Of a stretch of DNA of 64,000 nt, positions 45,067 to 55,590 are shown piece by piece. The notes under the pieces are model-generated. The model worked only from the letters and a program-made list of their open reading frames with translations, ran no database searches and had not been told where the DNA came from. Numbering within the stretch: position 1 is the first letter of the stretch; each line of letters opens with the position of its first letter. The position numbers were made by a program, and so were the translations under genes. Origin of the DNA: Anomaloglossus baeobatrachus (lineage: Eukaryota > Chordata > Amphibia > Anura > Aromobatidae); assembly GCF_048569485.1 (NCBI RefSeq), contig NC_134354.1, forward strand, positions 446,320,779 to 446,384,778, in the 5' to 3' direction.

Positions 45067-46010
45067 TAAGAGGCAGTGGAATGAGCAAACTGTTCATTGA
45101 TCATGTTTGCCCCTAAGATACTGTCTAGAAAAACAGTAATAGGAATTTCTTGGCCCCCAACCTTAACTCTAGCGGGTATTAAACATTGAGGCACCATTGT
45201 GAAGGATATACATAGACCAAGATTGGATCCCCCAAACAACCTGTGTCTAGGAGTTTTCCGACGGCCATCCTTCCCTGGGCACCGAGGGACAGGCACTGTG
45301 ATAAAGTGTCCCTCTTTGCAACAGAAAAAACAGACTCCACCTCTTTCAGGTGCAGTGAGGTTTCTTCACCCATGGGATGTCCCTGCGAGCTGCATGAGCT
45401 AGGGTAAGGTCTCTGAAGGTTATACCGGCACAGAAACTTGCTACCCAGATGATTTAGATTCATGAGTCCTCTGCCGAAATCGGCCTTCAATATGTATTCC
45501 CAAGGACATACAAGACTCTAAAGAGAGAGGGGTCTCATACACAACGAACACCTCCTTTTCCTCTCAGACAACTAAAAAGTGGCTTTTCAGATCATAGTCA
45601 TTCCACTGTGTGTCCGTGGGCCAACACCGGAATTCAGCGCAATAATCCTCTGCAGGCCGATTCTCCTGTCGTTGTGAATGGACCTTAAACTCTGCTAAAG
45701 ATGTTGTAACTGGATCATCCTAAATGAGCCCGAGTGCCAAAAAAAACACTGCCCACAGTCAGAAATACAGGTGAATCATAGGGCAAGGAAAAGGCCCACG
45801 CTAGAGGGTCTCCACTTAAAAGAGAGACAATAATTCTAACCCACGTTTCCTCACCACCAGAAGAGTGGAGACGTAAACAGAAATAAAACCTAAATGCCTC
45901 TCTGAAAGCAGCAAACAAGCTGCATTTCCCCCAAAAATCTTTCCTAGAGAGGCAGTTTGGGCTCTGATGATTCAGAGACTAAGACAGATTGCATTGGTTT
46001 GGCAGATTAA

Positions 46011-46544
46011 AGCCTGCTTTCCATGTTACGATTTCCGCCCCCATTGTATGTGTGGCACGTTCAATTTTGTTGAATGTGCCGCACAAATGACTAACCCCCG
46101 TCACACGTACTTACCCGTCCATATGACCTCGATGTGGGCGGCGAACGTCCACTTCCTGCAGTGGGAGGGACTTTCGGCGTCACATCGACGTCCCGCGGCA
46201 GCCGGCCAATAGAAGCGGAGGGGCAGAGATGAGCGGGGCGTAAACATCCCGCCCACCTCCTTCCTCCGCATTGCTGGCCGGGAGCCGCAGGACGCAGGTA
46301 AGATATGTTCATCGTTCCCGGGGTGTCACACACTGCGATGTGTGCTACCCCGGGTACGATTAACAACCTGACGTTCAATTCATGAGGAATGAACGACGTG
46401 CGTGCGATGAACGTTTTACCGTTCATTCGCAATCGCATGTAGCTGTTACACACTACAATGTACCTTACGATGCCGGATGTGCGTCACTTACGACGTGACC
46501 CCGCCGACACATTGTAAGATATATTGTAGTGTGTAAAGCAGGCT
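46011..46544. mobile_element. TAA-flanked MITE, copy 2
   Basis: Ends AGCCTGCTTTCCATG and, reversed, AGCCTGCTTTACACAC; TAA at 46008-46010 and 46545-46547. It shares the right TAA with copy 3. Confidence 0.82.
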
Positions 46545-46547
46545 TAA

Positions 46548-47130
46548 GGGGTACTTTGCACGCTGCGACACCGCTAGCCGATTGTAGCGATGCCGAGCGC
46601 GATAGTCCCCGCCTCCTTCGCAGATGCGATATCTTGTGATAGCTGCCGTAGCGAACATTATCGCTACGGCAGCTTCACACGCACTTACCTGCCCTGCGAT
46701 GTCGCTCTGGCCGGCGACCAGTCTCTTTCCTAAGGAGGTGGGTCGTGTGGCGTCACAGCGATGTCACACGGCAGGCGGCCAATAGAAGCGGAGGGACGGA
46801 GATGAGCGGGAGATAAACATCCTGCCCACCTCCTTCCTTCCTCATTGCACGTGGGATGCAGATAAGGAGATGTTCCTCGCTCCTGCGGCTTCACACACAG
46901 CGATGTGTGCTGCCACAGGAACGAGGAACAACATCGTACCTGTCGCTGCATCGAAATTATGGAAATGACCGACACTACACAGATCACTGATTTTCGACGC
47001 TTTTGCGATTGTTTATCGGTGCTTCTAGGCTTTACACGTTGCGACGCCGTTACCGGCTCCGGATGTGCGCTACTTTCGATTTGACCCCGCCGAGATCGCA
47101 GTAGCGATGTTACAATGTGCAAAGTACCCC
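46548..47130. mobile_element. TAA-flanked MITE, copy 3
   Basis: Ends GGGGTACTTTGCACGCTGCG and, reversed, GGGGTACTTTGCACATTG; TAA at 46545-46547 and 47131-47133. Immediately abuts copy 2. Confidence 0.85.
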
Positions 47131-47764
47131 TAAGTGTGCTTCTGTACTACCCCTTTTAATTCAGCCACCTGAAAAAACATGGTCTGCAATTGTCTAGCTA
47201 GTGCAGCCAATGGGTCCATGCTGAAATGCAGTGAAAGTGAGACCAGCTACAATGTCACAATGTAACTGTAGGATAGCGAGGGACAAGGGCTGCTATGATG
47301 TCCCTCACGCTAGGGAATCCTAGGCTATCCCTAACCTCAGATGCTTGAGTTTTGTGCCTGGCTATTCTCCTGACCAGATCTAATCTGTTAAAATCCTTCC
47401 AGGGAAGGAAAGGGCAGGAGTGTGATGATAGCACACATTAAGACAGACAGGGGAAAACTAAAATTCAGACATGCTGCAAACTCACAGGAGCAACAATAAG
47501 AGACTAAGGAGAAAAGCAAGAAGAGGAAAGTAGCAACAAAAAGACAACAAGGGTTAACACCACAACCGCTCACTGGAATAATGAACAAAAATCGCCGGTA
47601 AGCCTGAATCATATCCTCACCAGACCAGTATAGGTAAAATATAGCTGACAATAATGAAATAGTCCAGCCAGCATATATAGTAGTGGAACGAACGTGACTG
47701 GCTTCCCCACAGCATGTGATCAAAGAAACTAACAAGCAGCCCAGCAGAGATTAACTGTTGCTAG

Positions 47765-49001
47765 TGTGGTGCCCCTGAGGCTTCCGTCGCCACAGAGGTA
47801 CTGCACCTCAGCCAGAGGTGTGGTATCCCATCCTGGGTAAGAAAGGAGTCATCTACCGGTTCACAGACAAAACCTGCACACACCAATTGTTAGGTCACAC
47901 ACTGGGTCAGGGTTTAAAGCAGGTACTCCATTGATGCTGAGAAGCAGTGACCAGTATACCTGGTTATGGAGCCTTAAGTCCCATTCACTATCCTAAAGGG
48001 GTGAAGCCTAGCAGAGGGAGTGTGGGAGTGAGTGAGGTAGTTGGAGAACCGGTTAGAACCAGCCAGTTCTAGTAAGAGGGAGTTTTTCAGTCAGAGTGAG
48101 TGACAGTTGACAGGAGTGAGTCAGTGAGAAGGAGTCCAGTCAGAAGGAGGAGTAAGAAGAGACTGTGGTTTATGGTGAAGACCCTGTGGTCCGGCTAGAC
48201 CCAGGTGACACAGAGAGAAGGGGTTCCAGAGGCCTCCGTGGGCTTGTTCCACCAAAAACACCGGGGTTGAGGTATCTAGCTGCAATAACGAGGACGGTCC
48301 CCAGGCAAAAGGAAGAGAGACATTTCTTTTAGCAATCCAACAGCCTGGGTGATTGCTTTAGGCACCTGAGGCCACAACCTGTCACCCATCCTCTGCAAGG
48401 GAGGCTTAAACAGGACCACAGTCATCCACCCTTTAGTCAGGGCTCGGTGGTGGAGGTGCAGGACAGTTCAGCGAAGGTCAGCGATAGAGAGAGACGGCCA
48501 GGAGAGACACATTGAGGGGTGCACCAGTACTGACCCTTGACCTGTTCGGGCTCGGCGGAGGCCCACAACAGTGAATCCTGACACACCACGGGGAAACTGG
48601 TCAGCTGTAGTTTTGGAACAGACTGTGAGTAAAACATCTTGACTGCAAAGCCTCGTGTCATCTGCTTCTTCCTGTGCCCCATCCATTTCCATCATAGACT
48701 TTCCTAACAGTTGCCCCGGGGTTACCCGCTCCACCTGTGGGGAGCAGAAAAACCTCAGCTGACACAACACCATCCCCGGGAGTCCCGTCCAGCAGCCGCA
48801 GCATCATAGCCGCAGGAAACCACAGGTGGCGTCACAAACTTTTATTTAATATTTAACTATAACTCCCATCGTCCTCATCTCCCCTTTATTATTATTAAAA
48901 AGACACAGCCATTGTCACGGAGCCAGACAGCCGCCATACTGACATCCCCGGACTAGTCTGTCCCGATTCCGAGTGCCCTCGGCCCTGGAGAGGGCGTGTC
49001 A
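47765..49001 (+). repeat. solo LTR, copy C
   Basis: Begins TGTGGTGCCCCTGAGG, ends AGGGCGTGTCA, with CTAG duplicated at 47761-47764 and 49002-49005. Contains the family GGTGGCGTCAC box (48825-48835). About 1.24 kb, diverged from copies A and B. Confidence 0.78.
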
Positions 49002-49179
49002 CTAGTCTGTCTAAGCCTGTGGGGTCAACACCCGCGTCTCCCTGTGCTAATCGCAGACCTCTGAGAAGTTAGCAAGTAGAGTGCCATAATCTATAGTTTC
49101 CACAGATCATGATGCCACCATGACAGTTGGCGATTCCTAAAAAAATCTCCTTGTGACAGAACATTTTCAAGGATCTCAT

Positions 49180-50462
49180 AAGAAGAGTTGTTTATACTGA
49201 CTCATCAAGCGGAAAAAGGCTTTAGAAAAATCTCTAATAGTCGGGACTATGCCAATCCGCAGTAAGACAGATTCTGAACAAAAAGCCTTTAGAACAATCT
49301 CTAATAGCTGGGTCTCTGCCAATCAACAGTAAAACAGATTCTGAAGAAATGGAGTAAATTCAAGACCAATATTACCATCCCCAGGAGTTGTCGATCAACA
49401 AAGATTGCTCAAAGAACAAGGTGCATATTAGTCCACAAAGTCATAAAGTAACCAAAAGAAACTTCTAAGCAACAAAAGGCTCTCTCTCATTAGCTTATGT
49501 TAATATTCATGAGTCGACCATCAGGATACTGAACAACAACAGTGTACATGGCAGGACTGCAAGGAGAAAGCCACTGGTCTTCAAAAAGAACATATCTGCA
49601 GTTTACTAAAAATCACCTGTTCAAAACAAAAGACTATTGAAACATGACCCCGATTAATCATTTGCTCTTTATTGATGTCACTTTTGTTTTTTTGGCTTGT
49701 GGAATTTGCTGATTTTTTTATGCCAAATTCTTCAAACTGGCATACTCGGTTCGTGAATTCAGTGAATAATCAAAATAAATAATGCTTTTTATTTTTGTCA
49801 CAAAAGTCACAAAAATGTGGCAAAATTAAAATTCCGCAACAAACTTTACTCCAGAGGAAAACTGTAATGGGAGGAGTCAAAAATGTGACATTTGGTAAAA
49901 GTTGCATTTCATGAATATCTAAAATATCTGGATAAGCTAAGTTGGGGAGGAAAAATAAAAAAAGGGTCAAAAATAAGAAAGACAACTTAAAAAGTAGCAC
50001 AAAATGTATGGACAATAAAATGCGAATACTAAAGCCACTAAAATAGCAATTTTCTCTAAAAAACTGGAGAGAAAGCAATGATGGATCGGGGCCAAAGTTT
50101 TGTGGATTCTTGACACCATTATGGATTGATTACCTTTTTGGTTTAAATAAGAAGTGTTATGTTTGGAAAAAGAAAAACACTACATTAGAGCATAAAAACC
50201 TCATAACATCTGGAAATCTCAGAGGGGTTAGTATTATGGTTTAGGCCTGTTTTTCTGCATCTGAACCATGACAGCTTGCCATCATTAATGGAACAATTAA
50301 TGCTGAATTTTATCTGTAAATTATATAGGAAAATATCAGAACATCTGTCTATGAGTTAAATCTCAAGTGAAGGCACCTTGATAATGACTCAAAGCACTGA
50401 ATGGATAAAGAACAATAAAGTTAAACTTTTGGAATGAACAAGTCAAAGTCCTGATCTTAAAG
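49180..50462 (+). pseudogene. decayed Tc1 transposase, split by a MITE
   Basis: Fragments of Tc1 transposase on the + strand: NNNSVHGRTARRKPLVFKKN (around 49540) from the end of the DNA-binding region, then after the MITE (49645-50094) pieces around the catalytic core (GVSIMVWACFSAS-type sequence near 50230, a DNDSKH-like segment near 50385, WTSQSPDL at 50440). Many stops and gaps. No terminal repeats identified. Confidence 0.75.
49645..50094. mobile_element. MITE with TGACCCCGAT / TGGCCCCGAT ends
   Basis: Left TGACCCCGATTAATCATTTG and right, reversed, TGGCCCCGATCCATCATTGC form the inverted repeat. The interior is AT-rich and non-coding. It cleanly splits the decayed Tc1 transposase. Confidence 0.7.
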
Positions 50463-50917
50463 GGATTGTCCACTACTAGGACAACCCCTTCTGATTCCAC
50501 TTGTTTCCCCCAGTTAACATAATAAACCCTGCACTCCCCTCCTGTTCTGGTGCTGTTCCAGCGCTGTCGGTAATCACGGTCCAGGGCTCACATGACATTG
50601 TGAAGGCACAAGATCCCACATCCAATCATTGTTGGCTTCTCTCTCCCTGTCTTCAGTCCAAATGAGTTAATCAACAGAAAGTAAGGCTGCGGCTGCCGTT
50701 TACTTCTTGTTGATTGCCCATTTTGTCTGAAGGCGGGGAGAGAGAAGCTGGCGGTGATTGGACACGGGGCCCCCCTGCCTTCACAATGTCACATGGGCCC
50801 CGAACTGAGGTTACTGACAGCGCTGCCAGAGCGGAAGGTGAGTGCAGGATTTTTTATTTTAACTGTGGGAAACAAGTAGAATAAGAAGGGGTTGTCCTAG
50901 TAGTGGACAACCTCTTT
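50459..50917. mobile_element. MITE with AAAGGGATTGTCCACTACTA ends
   Basis: Inverted repeat of about 33 bp at both ends (AAAGGGATTGTCCACTACTA against TAGTAGTGGACAACCTCTTT). An internal partial palindrome is also present. It abuts the right edge of the Tc1 remnant. Confidence 0.8.
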
Positions 50918-52739
50918 AGTCCTACAGAAAATAACCGAAGTGAGCAAATCTTGGGAAAAAATAGTGTAAGGGGGTGTAAGGCTTGGCCGCCCCTGCCCTG
51001 CAATCCACTGCTTATTAGAGTAAATGTGATATTGTATTTCAGTGTGTAATTTGGCCATCTAGTGGCTGGGTTTTGAATAACTTCCCTGGTTCCTGGTAGG
51101 TAGGGACAGGGTTCAAGGTTTATTAGACATCCTCTTTGGGATGGAGTTTTAGTAAGGAAAACATAGGCAGCAGCCATGTTTTAGTCAGTTGTAGAGGAGA
51201 GCAACTACAGGAAAGCTGCATCTGTGGGAGGTGTGGTGAGTTTAGCAGTCCCAAGTGAATTCGGTCTGACCTTCTGGGTCAACCCTGGTCCCTGGAAACA
51301 AAGGAGAGAAGCAGGCAGAGTGGCTTATCATCCACGTGTTACCAGGTCAGGATCAAAAGGAGCCATCCCCGGGGAAAAGCAGCTGTCACTCTCTGATGTT
51401 CCAGGTAGAGGCCTCAGAAATGGAGGGTCAGGCAACAAGGGCCCGTACCACATAGTGAATGAACTCCATCCCACAGCTGTCCCAATAGTTTCTCAGGAGC
51501 TAAATGAGATGGGACAATACTACAAGGACTTTTTGACTTTATTGTGTGGTTTTATGAAGTTAACTAGGAGAATGAGACTACCGGAACCAGGAAAGCAGTG
51601 TGTGCTTATAGTGTTAATGATGGAAAACTGTGCTGCCCTTGAAATATTAAAGAAACGTGCTCGTTACGTACCTGCTCTACAAGTGTTACATGATAAGAAG
51701 GGCCAGAGAGCCCTATAAGGGCGAATAAGCCCATGACGATCGGGAGGGTGCTAGGGCTGAAGGGGTTAAGAATTTTAAATGTAGGAGGGCAGTTTATGGG
51801 ATTGGTGGAGTGGGGGCAGTGGTGATTGGGGGGAGATAGTGTTGGGGGCTGGCTGATTAAGGGGGTATATAGGTGAGTGAGGGAGTGGTTACCTTCTCTT
51901 TGGTGCTAAGAAGATCAGCATGGCCCACCCACCCGCCCTAGTTAATTGTAAAAAAAAAAATAAATCGTATTAACAAAAAAAAAGAATATGGATAAATAAG
52001 AACGAAAACCTTTGTTTGTCACAGCGGGGGGATAGGTCCGTTTTCAGAGGCTGGGAGTACCGATGTTCGGTTGGTGGTACGAAGTCACTCATGGTAGTGG
52101 CTTCGTAAAGAAATTGGGAACTTGTGGGCGTAGGTCCTGCAGGTTCGGGGGAGGGGTATTCAAAGATGGAACGTTAATACCTCACACCTCAGGTCGGTTT
52201 GGTCACGACCGAGGTGGTCCTTTGGGCCGGTTTTAGGCTACGGCTAGGGGATAGGAACAATTAATTGCCTCTGGGACAGACCTATCGGTGTTTGGTTATT
52301 ATGTGTTTGGAAGGTATATATATATCAGTTATGTTTTAATAAAAGGGCAGCATGTTGAGCCGCGAAAAAAAAATATATATATATATACTTGTTAAAATAA
52401 AGCTGTGGCCATTCGTCCAATAGAAGTTGTCTTGTTGTTGTTTATAGGTATAGTAATTAAGTGGGGTATAATGAAGACAGAGGTATCCCTCATAGATTCA
52501 TCATGACATGTAAAGAACTGTTCGTTGTTAACTGGACTCCGTGTCTGAATTGTGTTTGAAAGAATATGACCAGCACTTAATCCTTTGCACTGTGGAGGTG
52601 GCCGGGCGCGGACAGACCATGACTACAACTGCCCCGTGTTACCCCCGCAACACCCACAACATAACATGACAGAGTGGAAGCTGTTTCCTCCAAGCCAATG
52701 TGCAGGACTGATCAACAATTACCAACAATTAACAATTAC
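50918..52739. other. unclassified repeat-like sequence
   Basis: Contains a 164-codon open frame at 51224-51718 (+) with no family I recognise. A TATA-like GGGGGTATATAGG at 51860 sits below a GGGATTGGTGGAG stretch, and several AATAAA-type signals occur (52340, 52398). A probable retroelement remnant, but I cannot name it. Confidence 0.35.
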
Positions 52740-52983
52740 TATACACTGTATAGGGGGGTCACACCAGATACTGAACGCAAAGGTTCACATACTTTCTCTT
52801 TTCATAGACTTGTGATATTTGATCATTTTCCTCAAAAAAAATTACGAAGCTTTATATTTTACTTATTTGCTTCTCTGTGTCTACTTTTAGAACGTATGAC
52901 AGCAATCTGCTGTAGCCCTAGGTCACATTTATGCGGAAATATGGAAAATTCTGAAAGGTTCACAAACTTTAAATCACCACTGT
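52740..52983. mobile_element. Tc1-type element terminus, remnant
   Basis: GGGTCACACCAGATACTGAA, AAAGGTTCACATACTTTCTC and AGGTTCACAAACTTTAAATC with a final ACTGTA resemble the terminal region of a Tc1 family. No transposase remains. Confidence 0.5.
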
Positions 52984-53559
52984 ACTTACCTGTCTAAATT
53001 GTACATGTGTATGCCTCTTTATATAAGGATATAATGCCAATATTTTTCTTTACATAGTGCTATTATATTCCGCAGCACTTTACAATTCAGAGGTATTTAC
53101 ATATATAATGTATATAGAAGGAATAGACCTTGCTGAATGAAAGTGATAAAAGCGAACGTGGCTTTATTCTCTGGCGTCATTGTTATGTGATTCCGCTACA
53201 ATGAGCAGGAATGTTGCTCGCATCGGTTGTGTTCCTACTCCGGCAGCTTGACTTTACTCAATCCACAGATTTTTGCACAGATTGACCGGTTCTAAATGTA
53301 CCATGCCATTCAGGCTCCGGTACTGTCTGAGTATTCTGTAAACCTTGATTTTTTTTTTGCATCTGGAATATGGGATATAAAACCAGAAGTAGAATCTATG
53401 GCCTCGGGTAGCATAAATCAGCTCTGGAAGTTGCCAGGCGATTTGCTGCAGAATGTCTTGCTGTAGAAGCGAGACCTTCAGTGACTCCATGTGGTCGAGG
53501 AAGGCAGTGTCTTGTGTGAAACAGTTTGATTCCTCCCCTTGGATCCTCAACACCTCCTC
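52984..53559. other. upstream of NHS, no element recognised
   Basis: Includes an ATATTCCGCAGCACTTTAC stretch (53065-53090) of a common amphibian-type interspersed repeat. Open frames here are not convincing. Confidence 0.4.
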
Positions 53560-54000
53560 CTCCTCCCTCCCTGTGTCTCTCTAATTCCTCCTCCCCATTC
53601 AAACATCTATGTGAATTCCTGCCTCCAGGTTTTCAGTCTGCCTCACTCTGGCATGGTGAAAGCAGAGAGAGAGGCAGAGAAAATCCATCCAAAAAGCCAC
53701 TGGAGGATCAGGGGGAAGCGAGGATCCAGGGAAGCAGTGCACAAATGCAATACTTCACACATGGGGTGCAAACCATGGCTATGATCATCACCAGCTACCA
53801 ACAATTGGGAACTGCCAGGGATTAAGTAGAGATCTGTCCATTTCAAACAAAAATTGGACCAGTACAGGAGTGGCACACTGGTTTCTGGATTGCTACAGTA
53901 TTTCATTTGGTGGATTGATCCTTTTCGGTGGTTTTATGTTGTTTCCTTAGCATTGGATAGCAAGGGATTTATTGTTGGATAACGTGAAGGGCGGTCTGCA
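53560..54000 (+). other. NHS: probable NHS 5-prime untranslated region with an upstream ORF
   Basis: Directly upstream of the NHS start. No in-frame start extends the protein: the ATG at 53653 is in frame with 54001 but stops at 53784 after 43 codons, so it would be an upstream ORF if transcribed. The CTCC-rich run at 53545-53600 could be near-promoter sequence. The transcription start is not visible. Confidence 0.4.
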
Positions 54001-54412
54001 ATGCCCTTTGCCAAGCGGATTGTTGAGCCCCAGTGGCTCTGTAGGCACGCTGTCACCCAGGTAGATGGGAGCTGTGGCCGGGATCAGGGGGAAGAGCAAA
54101 GGCAACAGCCCCCCCGGGGAAATGCCAGGGAAGAATTGGCGGTTGGCTCCGCACAGGTGCCCTCAGACGAAAGAGAAACTCTAGATGGAAAAGAAAAAGA
54201 TGTGGTCACTCTGGATTTGGGCGCTATCAGCAATGTTGCAATGTCACGGATTTTACGGCAACTCTCGGATTTAGCGCGGCATGCCTGCTCGATTTTCCAC
54301 GAGCTCGAGGCAGATATTCAGGTTACCGCGCGGCGCGTGCGAGCGCTTCAAGGGAAAATTGGTACTGTCCAGCAGGTTGTCAGCAGCTTGGACCCAAAGC
54401 AGGAGACAGTGC
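54001..54412 (+). CDS. NHS: NHS (Nance-Horan syndrome protein), first coding exon
   Basis: NHS is an actin-regulating scaffold whose amino-terminal WAVE-homology domain binds Abi- and HSPC300-containing complexes at cell edges; loss in humans causes Nance-Horan syndrome (cataract, dental anomalies). The ATG at 54001 opens MPFAKRIVEPQWLCR, as I recall it identical to the start of human NHS. A variable hydrophilic linker follows (residues 16-66), then the conserved helical part: TLDLGAISNVAMSRILRQLS, RHACSIFHELEADIQ, RRVRALQGKIG and SSLDPKQETV (to residue 137). The linker lacks the long Pro/Ala stretch of mammals. The exon ends at 54412, one base into a codon, at a GTGAGT donor. NHSL1 and NHSL2 start differently. 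The rest of the gene lies beyond the window. Confidence 0.95.
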
Positions 54413-55339
54413 GTGAGTACCTCGTCTTCAATGGAATTTGCTGCATTTTGTATTTAGAATCTATCTTTCGGGGATAAGAATTGCTGATTGTTACAGACCT
54501 TTTAAAACAGTAAAAAAAAAAAAGGCAAAAGGTGAATTGCCACAAAGGCACCAATTTCCTAGCCTTCCTCTGACCTCCTGGTTTTATGTACCACATTGCT
54601 TATCTTATGCTAACAAGTCCCCAAATGTTTCATTATCACCTCAGATGCTACCAGAGAAGGGAGGGAAATCTGCATTGCTGCTTCAGCAGCTGCTGAATGT
54701 GATGAGCAGAGACAAGGGGACTTCTTTCTCCTTGGTCACCTCCTTTAGTTATGACATATAAAGTGTCCAATAGGGAACGTGGATGGGCCTAAATGTACGA
54801 TCTAACATATCCCTTCATATTATGCTGTAATGCGACACGTAATATTACATTTCATAGGATGACTTTATATGTGGTGTAGAAATATTGTGTCTACAGTATT
54901 TTGTGCCATCATTTATACTCTTATTCTACCTTAATACATGGTGATCTAGTCCTGTTAATAACTGCAGTGCCAGCATGTGTATACAGGGATTATACCATTA
55001 AGAAGCATCCTTTGCGTGGCTGGGTGTCACGGATTTCCCTACTTGTACCTTGCACTGCTTATGTCCTTGCTTCAGCTACATATCCATCTGCAGTATATTT
55101 TCATCTGTCTGCTGAGATAAGTAGCCACAGTTTGGTCCACCCCTTGCTACCGTAGACATCAGTTGCTGGGTTCAGAAGCAGAATTGGTGGATTTGTTTTA
55201 TAACAGCCTATTGGGCAGATGGTTTAACCATTTCCTTGTCCATCTAAAGATGTCGTGTACTATTTATGAAAATAATTATGGCTAATGGATAAAAGACAAG
55301 GAGCTGTGTGCTGTGTAATATTTTACTAGAGATCCATAA

Positions 55340-55590
55340 AAAAATTGTTTAAAAGAACAGAGAGTCCTCAGTGGTTGATACCTTTTAATGGCTAACTGAA
55401 AAGATGGTAATAATTGCAAGCTTTCGAGACTACTCAGGTCTCTTCATCAAATGATGATCATGTCATGATGAAGAGACCTGAGTAGTCTCGAAAGCTTGCA
55501 ATTATTACCATCTTTTCAGTTAGCCATTAAAAGGTATCAACCACTGAGGACTTTCTGTTCTTTTAAACAATTTTTTTATCTCTACTGGCT
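55340..55590. repeat. fold-back repeat, about 105-bp arms
   Basis: Arms about 55350-55451 and 55472-55575 are reverse complements (TTGTTTAAAAGAACAGAGAG... with its complement), centred near 55460. The right arm contains TGATGAAGAGACC...GGTCTC-like pairing then CGAAAGC, an arrangement reminiscent of a hammerhead core. Confidence 0.85.

Larger units (their letters stand above)
34890..47760 (-). mobile_element. old Ty3/gypsy fossil, split by a hAT and MITEs
   Basis: Read right to left: probable LTR and leader (about 47760-47221), gag start (MDPLAALARQLQTMFFQ near 47220), gag capsid (about 46000-45335, AAFREAFRFYFCLRLHSSGG), zinc knuckle (CCKEGH near 45310), protease (VGGQEIPITVFLDS near 45120), RT amino part (RPCLDFQELKQ near 43400), RT carboxy part (YAKLEKCVFAVQELPFLGY, 35549-35181) and RNase H start ([17 protein letters not shown], near 35070). 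It ends at the satellite. It is old, with ten or more breaks, plus insertions: MITEs at 46548-47130, 46011-46544, 44500-45066 and 43534-44146, and the hAT at 35977-43218. Confidence 0.88.

Noticed and set aside
51224-51718. 164-codon + strand open frame
   Set aside because: No recognisable motif and no homologous family I can name; it lies in repeat-like sequence. Mentioned only inside the unclassified segment.
53254-53602. Minus-strand frames upstream of NHS
   Set aside because: No similarity recognised, and they overlap the CTCC-rich pre-exon region; treated as chance frames.
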